Assembly: GCA_902782955.1 (NCBI GenBank)
Contig: CACZPD010000100.1
Span: 1 to 5,598, forward strand
Direction: 5' to 3'
From: an uncultured Erysipelotrichaceae bacterium
GTDB lineage: Bacteria; Bacillota_I; Bacilli_A; Erysipelotrichales; Erysipelotrichaceae
DNA: 5,598 nucleotides
The notes below the pieces were generated by a model. It saw only the letters and a program-made list of their open reading frames with translations. It did no database searches and was not told the DNA's origin. This document shows positions 1 to 5,519 of this stretch, in pieces. The first letter of the stretch is position 1; each line of letters begins with the position of its first letter. Both the position numbers and the translations under genes were made by a program.

Positions 1-378
1 ATGGAAAGCAATCATGATATAGAGATGCTGATGGCGACACGGCGTCCGCAGTATCTGAAAGCAAGGATCTATTCCGATCAGGGTCACCTTTGCAACGAGG
101 ACTGCGCACTGCTGCTGAGCAGGATCGTGACGGAACGTACAAAAATGATCATACTGGCGCATATCAGCCAGGAAGCCAATACCAGGGAAAAAGCGCTGGA
201 AACGACATGCCGGATGCTGCTCTCCGAAAAGAAAGGTCATCTGAACCGTGACCTTGTCGTGTGTGCAGCCGGGCAATATGAAATGATCAGGAAAGGAAGT
301 ACAAATGAAGAAATGGAACTGGGTACTGTTTACCGTTCTGTTGGTCTGGAATCTTATTCTCAGCTTCGTCTGTTTTAA
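1..378 (+). CDS. walJ: WalJ/YycJ-type MBL-fold metallohydrolase, C-terminal part
   Basis: This is the 3' part of a gene whose start lies before the window; the ATG at base 1 is an internal Met, not a start. The visible 125 residues match the C-terminal part of WalJ (YycJ), a metallo-beta-lactamase-fold protein of about 265 residues encoded with the WalRK two-component system. Recognisable signatures are ESNHDIEML (residues 2-10 of the fragment), the SDQGHLCNED stretch (25-34) that corresponds to GHLSNED in relatives, and ILAHIS (51-56), whose His54 sits where the family has its last metal-ligand histidine. WalJ is thought to act in the cytoplasm in co-ordinating cell-wall metabolism with other cell-cycle events, as a probable nuclease or phosphoesterase; the exact substrate is not visible here. 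Family similarity fades after about residue 100. The last 25 codons overlap the start of the next gene in another frame. The walJ - htrA-like - rlmH order supports the identity. Confidence 0.9.
   Translation: MESNHDIEMLMATRRPQYLKARIYSDQGHLCNEDCALLLSRIVTERTKMIILAHISQEANTREKALETTCRMLLSEKKGHLNRDLVVCAAGQYEMIRKGSTNEEMELGTVYRSVGLESYSQLRLF
289..299 (+). promoter_or_regulatory. ribosome-binding site of the HtrA-like gene, inside walJ
   Basis: The purine-rich run AGGAAAGGAAG lies within the walJ reading frame. Its AGGA core (294-297) is 7 bases before the ATG at 305. It supports that ATG as the real start, since it is followed at once by a signal-anchor sequence, and so supports a true 74-base gene overlap. 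Confidence 0.65.
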
Positions 379-1360
379 TCTTGTGAAGAGCAGGACAGAT
401 ACACCTGTGCCTGCAGGTGAAAGCGAAACAGTGCATACACATACCGACTATACGACGGATATCACCGATATACTGGAACGCATGCAGAGTTCTGTTGTGC
501 TGATCGAGTCGGATGATGATACACACCAGGTTCTGGCAAACGGGACGATCTATACGCGCTCGGAAAATACGCTGTTCATTTTTACGGATCTGGCGAGCCT
601 GGACAATTCGGATAATGTCATGGTCCGGTTTGACAACGGTCTTGCGGTCAGCGGGAAGACAGTGCTGAAAGACAGCAGGACAGGCGTAGCCCTGATCAGC
701 GCGGATGTGGATTTTGAAACAAGGGCGGCTGAAAAAGGAAACAGCGACCTGGTCGAACAGGGTGAGAATGTCATTGCCTTCGGCGGCAGAAAGCCGGATA
801 CCGGAAGCAGTTACGCGAGCCTCGGTGTCATCAGCAGCACCGGATACAGAAGGATGTATCAGAGATCGATGTGGCTTTCCGGCATTTTTGAGGCAGATAT
901 TCATGTGAACGAAGGGAATATAGGCGGACCTCTGCTGAACGCGGGCGGCGAGATGATCGGTGTGATCGTCAGCGGACCTTCCGAAAGCGATCAGGACATC
1001 GGGTATGCCCTGGCAATTAATGAAGCAGATATCATTTTCCAGCAGTTTAAGGAAAGCGGAAAACTGCACAGGGCGGAACTCGGCATCAGCGGATACAGCC
1101 TGAGCGAGATGAAAGCCTATCAGAAAAGCGCCAGGAATATCCCGGTCAATCTCAGCAGCGGTGTCCTTGTGACGCATATCCTCTCTGCATCGCCGGCAGT
1201 GGAGATGATCAGCGAAGGAGATGTCATCATCAAGATCGGCGAAGAGGATATTTCCGATATGAAAGATTTGAACGCAAAACTGTACCGGGAAGACCCCGAG
1301 ATCACCTTTACGGTCCTGCGGGATAACGAGGAAACAGAAGTCAGTGTGGTGCTGGAATGA
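305..1360 (+). CDS. HtrA/DegP-like membrane-anchored PDZ protein, predicted catalytically dead
   Basis: The 351-residue protein has the layout of Bacillota HtrA (YycK/HtrA) proteins. A short basic N-terminus and one hydrophobic segment (about 5-26) should anchor it in the membrane with the rest outside. A low-complexity linker (about 30-55), a trypsin-like double beta-barrel (about 60-245) and a C-terminal PDZ domain (about 256-351) follow. The fold is easy to follow: SVVLIES, the TxxxALI strand, the ExDIHVNEGNxGGPLLN stretch and GYALAIN correspond to conserved HtrA segments. The catalytic positions are all changed. The TNxHV histidine position is Ala97 (FIFTDLASL), the TDxAL aspartate position is Gly127 (RTGVALI), and the GNSGGP serine is Ile206 (GNIGGPL). 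I therefore infer a pseudoprotease that may bind peptides through PDZ or barrel rather than cut them. The reading frame is intact, so decay is unlikely. It overlaps walJ by 74 bases and rlmH by 4. Name by homology: htrA-like; no symbol is given because activity is doubtful. Confidence 0.88.
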   Translation: MKKWNWVLFTVLLVWNLILSFVCFNLVKSRTDTPVPAGESETVHTHTDYTTDITDILERMQSSVVLIESDDDTHQVLANGTIYTRSENTLFIFTDLASLDNSDNVMVRFDNGLAVSGKTVLKDSRTGVALISADVDFETRAAEKGNSDLVEQGENVIAFGGRKPDTGSSYASLGVISSTGYRRMYQRSMWLSGIFEADIHVNEGNIGGPLLNAGGEMIGVIVSGPSESDQDIGYALAINEADIIFQQFKESGKLHRAELGISGYSLSEMKAYQKSARNIPVNLSSGVLVTHILSASPAVEMISEGDVIIKIGEEDISDMKDLNAKLYREDPEITFTVLRDNEETEVSVVLE

Positions 1361-1833
1361 TCCGGATCATCGCCTGCGGGAAACTGAAGGAAAAGTGGCT
1401 CAAGGAAGGGACCGCGGAATATCTGAAGCGCATCGGACCGTATGACAGGATCGAGATGATCGAAGTACAGGATGAAAAAGCGCCTGAAACCAACAGTGAA
1501 AAGGACAACGAAAAAGTAAAGAAAACAGAAGGGGAAAGGATCCTGAAAAGGATCTCGGATGAAGAATATGTGATCCTTCTGGACCTGGCCGGGAAACAAT
1601 GGAGTTCGGAAGAGATGGCAGCCCATATACAGTCTCTTTACAACCGTTCGCAGAACCGGATCACCTTTGTTATAGGAGGATCCCTCGGTGTATCGGAAGA
1701 CCTGATCCGGCGCAGCAATCACAGATGGTGCATATCGAAATGCACATTTCCGCATCAGCTGTGCAGGCTGATCGTGACTGAGCAGATCTACCGGGCTTTC
1801 CGGATTCTTCATCACGAACCATATCACAAATAA
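1357..1833 (+). CDS. rlmH: RlmH, 23S rRNA pseudouridine-1915 N3-methyltransferase
   Basis: This 158-residue protein has the normal family length (about 155-160). RlmH is a SPOUT-class methyltransferase that uses S-adenosylmethionine to methylate N3 of pseudouridine 1915 in helix 69 of 23S rRNA, acting on assembled 70S ribosomes as a homodimer. Visible marks are the N-terminal IACGKLKEKW, EYLKRIGPYDRIEMIEV (21-37), the KAPE segment (41-44), the GGSLG cofactor-knot loop (107-111), TFPHQL (130-135), the EQIYRAF helix (142-148) and the characteristic C-terminal PYHK (155-158). The start overlaps the upstream stop as ATGA (1357-1360). No good Shine-Dalgarno is seen just before it, so translation is probably coupled to the upstream gene. 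It is the homologue of staphylococcal orfX. The htrA-like/rlmH pairing is common in Bacillota. Confidence 0.96.
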   Translation: MIRIIACGKLKEKWLKEGTAEYLKRIGPYDRIEMIEVQDEKAPETNSEKDNEKVKKTEGERILKRISDEEYVILLDLAGKQWSSEEMAAHIQSLYNRSQNRITFVIGGSLGVSEDLIRRSNHRWCISKCTFPHQLCRLIVTEQIYRAFRILHHEPYHK

Positions 1834-1850
1834 AAAGGGGAAGAAATTTT

Positions 1851-3329
1851 ATGATACGCAGTGCAGGAATACTGATGCCGGTCAGTGCCCTCCCGTCCGA
1901 TTACGGGATCGGCACGCTCGGTGAAGAAGCAGAAAAATTTATCGACTTTCTGGCTGAAAGCGGCCAGACCTACTGGCAGATTCTGCCGACAGGGCCAACC
2001 GGGTTCGGAAACTCTCCGTACCAGTCCCTGTCATCGTTCGCGGGAAGTCATTATCTGATCGATCTGAAAAAGCTGATCGGACAGGGTCTCCTGGAGAAAA
2101 AGGAAGCTGACGCGCCGGACTGGGGAAAAGATCCGGAAGAGATCGATTACGGCAAATTATACAATCACCGTCTGAAGGTTCTCCGTAAGGCATGCGCGCG
2201 GCTTGCCCTGAAGCATCCGGAAGATTATCTGCGTTTTATCACGGAAGAAAAGTCCTGGCTGTACGACTATGCCGTATTCATGGCAATCAAGGAAGAACAG
2301 AAAGGCGTGGCATGGCATCAGTGGCCGGCTGAACTGCGCAATCATAAGTCTGAAGCAGTCCGCAAGGAAGCGGAAAGACTGAAGGATGAAGTTGTTTTCT
2401 GGCAGAGAGTCCAGTATCTGTTCTATACCCAGATGAAAGAAGTCAAGGCGTATGCGGAAAAGAAGGGTATCCAGATCATAGCCGACCTGCCGTTCTATGT
2501 TGCGGCTGACAGCATTGATGTATGGAGTCATCCGGAACAGTTCGAACTGGACGGTGAATACAGAATGACATATTGTGCCGGCATGCCGGGCGGACAGAAA
2601 TGGGGCAACCCCCTGTTCCGGTTCGACCAGATGCGGAATGACAACTATTCGTGGTGGATCGAACGCTGCATGCACCAGTTCCGTTTTGCGGATGTGCTGC
2701 GTATTGACCACTTCCGCGGTTTTGAATCCTATTATGCCGTCGATATGCACAATGACGCGCACAGTCACTGGCGCAAGGGTCCGGGGCTGGAAATATTCCG
2801 CCGTCTTGAAGAAAAAGCAGGAAAACGGCAGATGATCCTCGAGGATCTCGGTGAACTGACGCCTGAATTCATAGCCATGGTAAAGGAATCCGGATATCCG
2901 GGAATGCGTATCCTGGAGTATGCCTTCGATCCGAATGACCCGGGATCCTTTTACATGCCGTTCCAGTATATCCAGAACTCGGTTGTCTATACGGGCACCC
3001 ATGACAACGATACGCTGGCCGGCTGGATCAGCGATCCGCAGAACAAAAAGCGTATCGAACGGGCACGGGAATATCTCGGTGCCGGCAAGACCGGTGATAT
3101 GCGTACTGCCATGCTCAAATGCGCATACGCCTCCGTCAGTGACCTGGCCATTGTGCAGATGCAGGATATTCTGGGACTGGATTCCTCACACCGCACCAAT
3201 GATCCTTCTGCCGAAGGAAACCACTGGTCATTCCGGATCAAGAAGGGGTCATATGACAGGAAAACGGCGGAACAGCTGAAGGAATGGATGCTTCTGTACT
3301 GCCGGAATAACTGGAATGCAAAGGTCTGA
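1851..3329 (+). CDS. malQ: 4-alpha-glucanotransferase (amylomaltase, GH77)
   Basis: This cytoplasmic enzyme transfers alpha-1,4-glucan segments between maltodextrins and releases glucose. At 492 residues it has the usual bacterial GH77 length. Motifs are the N-terminal RSAGILMPVSALPSDYGIG (3-21), WQILPTGPTGFGNSPYQS (42-59), the ADLPFYVAADSIDVW segment (211-225), RIDHFRGF (284-291) with the nucleophile Asp286, ILEDLG (329-334) with the acid/base Glu331, and GTHDNDT (382-388) with His384 and the transition-state-stabilising Asp385. The spacing of these residues matches Thermus amylomaltase (Asp293, Glu340, Asp395). One oddity: where most relatives have the lid segment PPDYFSxxGQxWGNP, this protein reads GMPGGQKWGNP (244-254), about six residues shorter. 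The start follows AGGGG (1836-1840) with a 10-base spacer. The gene begins 17 bases after rlmH, so it is probably transcribed with it. No obvious terminator follows it. Confidence 0.95.
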   Translation: MIRSAGILMPVSALPSDYGIGTLGEEAEKFIDFLAESGQTYWQILPTGPTGFGNSPYQSLSSFAGSHYLIDLKKLIGQGLLEKKEADAPDWGKDPEEIDYGKLYNHRLKVLRKACARLALKHPEDYLRFITEEKSWLYDYAVFMAIKEEQKGVAWHQWPAELRNHKSEAVRKEAERLKDEVVFWQRVQYLFYTQMKEVKAYAEKKGIQIIADLPFYVAADSIDVWSHPEQFELDGEYRMTYCAGMPGGQKWGNPLFRFDQMRNDNYSWWIERCMHQFRFADVLRIDHFRGFESYYAVDMHNDAHSHWRKGPGLEIFRRLEEKAGKRQMILEDLGELTPEFIAMVKESGYPGMRILEYAFDPNDPGSFYMPFQYIQNSVVYTGTHDNDTLAGWISDPQNKKRIERAREYLGAGKTGDMRTAMLKCAYASVSDLAIVQMQDILGLDSSHRTNDPSAEGNHWSFRIKKGSYDRKTAEQLKEWMLLYCRNNWNAKV

Positions 3330-3360
3330 AAGCCCTGTATTCATGACAAGAATTTCACAA

Positions 3361-3374
3361 TGAAAGCGCTTGCG
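3361..3374 (+). promoter_or_regulatory. probable cre (CcpA-binding) site
   Basis: TGAAAGCGCTTGCG fits the cre consensus TGWNANCGNTNWCA except in two bases at the right end. It contains the exact core palindrome AAGCGCTT (3364-3371). It overlaps the proposed -35 element of the ptsH promoter, a placement that normally gives repression by CcpA bound to Ser46-phosphorylated HPr. The downstream gene encodes that same HPr, which would make a feedback loop. CcpA and HPr kinase are not in the window, so their presence is inferred. Confidence 0.6.
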
Positions 3375-3398
3375 CTCCTGCCTGCTATAGAGTAAAAT
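3370..3398 (+). promoter_or_regulatory. candidate sigma-A promoter for ptsH
   Basis: The -35 candidate is TTGCGC (3370-3375) and the -10 candidate is TAAAAT (3393-3398, 5 of 6 to consensus), with an ideal 17-base spacer. The -35 matches only 3 of 6. An alternative extended -10, TGCTATAGA (3383-3391), has no good -35 at the right distance. Transcription would begin near 3405, leaving a short leader before the ribosome-binding site. Confidence 0.45.
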
Positions 3399-3414
3399 GA
3401 GTTCAGAGATAATC

Positions 3415-3422
3415 AGGGAGGT
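3415..3422 (+). promoter_or_regulatory. strong ribosome-binding site of ptsH
   Basis: AGGGAGGT is a near-perfect Shine-Dalgarno with a 10-base spacer to the ATG at 3433. It decides the start: the in-frame upstream ATG at 3397 falls inside the promoter -10 region and would add 12 residues that HPr proteins lack. Confidence 0.85.
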
Positions 3423-3432
3423 AAAAAATCTA

Positions 3433-3699
3433 ATGAAAGAAATTTCTGTAACAGTTATTGATCCTGTTGGATTACATGCACGTCCGGCTACTGTTGCTGT
3501 CAACGCAGCCAGCAAATTCAAGAGTGAAGTAAAAGTTGCTTATAAGGGCCGCACCGTTAACATGAAGTCAATCATGGGCGTTATGTCCTTAGGTATTCCG
3601 ACACAGTCTGAAATCACTGTATCCTGCGAAGGCGAAGACGAGGATGAAGCTATTCAGACAATCGAAGAAGTATTACGCGCTCAGAAGGTAATTGCTTAA
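3433..3699 (+). CDS. ptsH: HPr, phosphocarrier protein of the PTS
   Basis: This small cytoplasmic protein takes phosphate from PEP via enzyme I and passes it to sugar-specific EIIA proteins. The 88-residue product has the normal length. From the ATG at 3433 both regulatory residues fall exactly on the family numbering: His15 in GLHARPA (13-19), the site phosphorylated by enzyme I, and Ser46 in NMKSIMGVMSLG (43-54), the HPr kinase/phosphorylase site. Ser46 is the mark of Gram-positive HPr and implies CcpA-type catabolite control. The acidic C-terminal helix EDEDEAIQTIEEVL is typical. The gene stands apart from ptsI, which does not follow. Codon choice, with many gtt/gct codons and tta, differs from malQ upstream; this may reflect high expression. 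A terminator follows. Confidence 0.98.
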   Translation: MKEISVTVIDPVGLHARPATVAVNAASKFKSEVKVAYKGRTVNMKSIMGVMSLGIPTQSEITVSCEGEDEDEAIQTIEEVLRAQKVIA

Positions 3700-3721
3700 T
3701 CACAAAGGGATAATAATGAAT

Positions 3722-3753
3722 GGGAGTGGGCTTTTGCTCTGCTCCCTTTTTTT
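3722..3753 (+). terminator. rho-independent terminator after ptsH
   Basis: GGGAG (3722-3726) pairs with CTCCC (3742-3746). The stem can extend to about nine pairs using G-T wobbles, around a loop near CTTTTGC. Seven T residues (3747-3753) follow directly. The stem is only moderately stable because of the wobbles, so partial read-through into the gene that starts 19 bases later is plausible. Confidence 0.8.
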
Positions 3754-3772
3754 GAAGAAAGGATAATTTTGT

Positions 3773-5458
3773 ATGACTTATTTGGATGAATACAAGCGTT
3801 GGCTTGAAGCAGATCTGCTTGACTGTGATCTGGGTCCTGAACTTCTGGGCATCAAAGATGATGACGATGCCATCAAAGAGCGCTTTGCAGTAGCCCTGCA
3901 GTTCGGTACAGCCGGCCTGAGAGGAACACTCGGCGCAGGTACAAACCGGATGAACATCTGGGTAGTACGTCAGGCAACACAGGGTGTCGCAGAATGGGTT
4001 AAAACACAGGGCGGCAACCAGACTGTGGCCATCAGCTACGACAGCCGTCTCAAGGGCTGGAATTTTGCCAGAGACGCAGCCGGTGTTCTTGCGGCAAACG
4101 GAATCAACGTACGTATCTATGATGAACTGATGCCTGTACCGGCACTGAGCTTTGCGACAAGGTACTATAAGTGCAACGCCGGAATCATGATTACTGCTTC
4201 CCACAACCCGGCAAAATATAATGGTTTCAAAGCTTACGGACCGGATGGCTGCCAGATGACTGATGACGCTGCGGCTGTTGTTTATGACGCGATCCAGAAG
4301 ACAGATGTCCTCACAGGCGCAAAATACATGTCATTTGCGGAAGGCGTTGAAAAAGGCCTGATCAAATTCGTAGGCGACGACTGCAAGGACGCTTTATATG
4401 AAGCGATCGAAGCACGCCAGGTACGTCCGGGATTATGCAAGACAGCCGGACTGAAGCTCGTTTATTCACCGCTGAACGGAACAGGTCTCGTTCCGGTTAC
4501 ACGCGTACTGAAAGATATGGGCATCACCGATATTACGATCGTACCGGAACAGGAATACCCGAATGGCTATTTCACAACATGTCCGTATCCGAACCCGGAG
4601 ATCTTCGAAGCACTGCGCAAAGGTCTTGAACTGGCTAAGGAAGTCGGCGCTGACCTCATGCTCGCAACGGATCCTGACGCAGACCGTGTAGGTATTGCCA
4701 TGAAGTGTCCGGACGGATCATATGAACTCGTCTCCGGTAATGAAATGGGCGTACTCCTGCTCGACTACATCGCTGCCGGAAGAATCGAAAAGGGCACGAT
4801 GCCGGAAAGACCGGTCGCTGTCAAGTCCATCGTTTCCACACCGCTCGCTGACAAAGTTGCAGAACATTACGGTGTTGAACTGCGCCACACATTGACAGGC
4901 TTCAAGTGGATCGGCGACCAGATCGCACGTCTTGAAGCTGACGGTGAAGTTGACCGCTTCATCTTCGGTTTCGAAGAGAGCTACGGCTACCTCGCAGGAC
5001 CGTATGTCAGAGATAAGGATGCTATCATCGGCTCCATGCTGATCTGTGAAATGGCGGCTTACTACCGTTCCATCGGCTCCTCCATCAAGCAGCGTCTGGA
5101 AGAGATCTATGCAGAATACGGCCGTTACCTGAACGAAGTTGACAGCTTCGAATTCCCGGGTCTCTCCGGTATGGATAAGATGAAAGGCATCATGGATGGC
5201 CTCAGGTCTGAACCGCCGAAAGATATCGCAGGTATCCCGGTTGCCAAGGCTACAGACTACCTGAAACCGGAAGAGACAGGACTGCCGAAGGCAAATGTAC
5301 TGATCTATGATCTGGAAGACGGCTCCACAGCTATCGTAAGACCTTCCGGAACAGAACCGAAGATCAAGACATACTTCACAACATCCGGCAAGGATCTCGC
5401 TGAAGCAAAGGCAAAGAAAGATGCACTTGCTGAAGGCCTGAAGCCGATCCTCTCCTGA
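3773..5458 (+). CDS. pgcA: phospho-sugar mutase (phosphoglucomutase/phosphomannomutase)
   Basis: This 561-residue member of the alpha-D-phosphohexomutase superfamily interconverts glucose-1-phosphate and glucose-6-phosphate, and often mannose phosphates, through a phosphoserine enzyme. The length and motif order match Bacillus PgcA-type enzymes. The N-terminal FGTAGLRGTLGAGTNRMN (44-61) is typical of this branch. TASHNPAKYNGFKAYG (141-156) holds the catalytic Ser143. DPDADR (300-305) carries the three Asp ligands of Mg2+, GFEESYG (399-405) recognises the sugar, and RPSGTEPK (523-530) binds the phosphate. All four domains are complete. In the cell it would supply glucose-1-phosphate for nucleotide sugars and wall glycolipids, or take glucose-1-phosphate from maltodextrin phosphorolysis into glycolysis, which suits a neighbour of malQ. 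The start is supported by AAAGGA (3758-3763), 9 bases upstream. Substrate preference cannot be read from sequence; the symbol is by similarity. Confidence 0.94.
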   Translation: MTYLDEYKRWLEADLLDCDLGPELLGIKDDDDAIKERFAVALQFGTAGLRGTLGAGTNRMNIWVVRQATQGVAEWVKTQGGNQTVAISYDSRLKGWNFARDAAGVLAANGINVRIYDELMPVPALSFATRYYKCNAGIMITASHNPAKYNGFKAYGPDGCQMTDDAAAVVYDAIQKTDVLTGAKYMSFAEGVEKGLIKFVGDDCKDALYEAIEARQVRPGLCKTAGLKLVYSPLNGTGLVPVTRVLKDMGITDITIVPEQEYPNGYFTTCPYPNPEIFEALRKGLELAKEVGADLMLATDPDADRVGIAMKCPDGSYELVSGNEMGVLLLDYIAAGRIEKGTMPERPVAVKSIVSTPLADKVAEHYGVELRHTLTGFKWIGDQIARLEADGEVDRFIFGFEESYGYLAGPYVRDKDAIIGSMLICEMAAYYRSIGSSIKQRLEEIYAEYGRYLNEVDSFEFPGLSGMDKMKGIMDGLRSEPPKDIAGIPVAKATDYLKPEETGLPKANVLIYDLEDGSTAIVRPSGTEPKIKTYFTTSGKDLAEAKAKKDALAEGLKPILS

Positions 5459-5489
5459 TAACAGCATTATTGATTCACAGATAATACAG

Positions 5490-5516
5490 AACCGGCTCTG
5501 AAATGAGCCGGTTTTT
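5490..5516 (+). terminator. rho-independent terminator after pgcA
   Basis: AACCGGCTC (5490-5498) and GAGCCGGTT (5505-5513) form a perfect nine-pair stem with a TGAAAT loop, followed by a T-run ending at 5516. The last two T residues of the stem belong to that run. The hairpin lies 31 bases after the stop codon and is the stronger of the two terminators. It is also the likely target of the intron that starts at 5520. Confidence 0.92.
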
Positions 5517-5519
5517 ATG

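Noticed and set aside
287..1177. Long open frame of 296 codons on the minus strand opposite the HtrA-like gene.
   Set aside because: Its translation shows no family motifs and it lies wholly over well-supported plus-strand coding sequence. The reading is a by-product of codon bias.
1816..1833. The 3' end of rlmH resembles the SCCmec attachment core (GCATATCATAAATGA) of staphylococcal orfX.
   Set aside because: The similarity comes from coding the conserved PYHK end and differs at three core positions. The next gene, malQ, starts 17 bases later, with no second copy of the repeat and no cassette genes in the window.
2157..3002. 281-codon minus-strand open frame opposite malQ.
   Set aside because: It covers the catalytic motifs of malQ on the other strand, has no recognisable domain and no ribosome-binding context.
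3397..3432. Upstream in-frame ATG giving HPr a 12-residue N-terminal extension.
   Set aside because: It has no ribosome-binding site, sits in the likely -10 region, and would shift His15 and Ser46 from their conserved numbering. The ATG at 3433 has AGGGAGGT before it.
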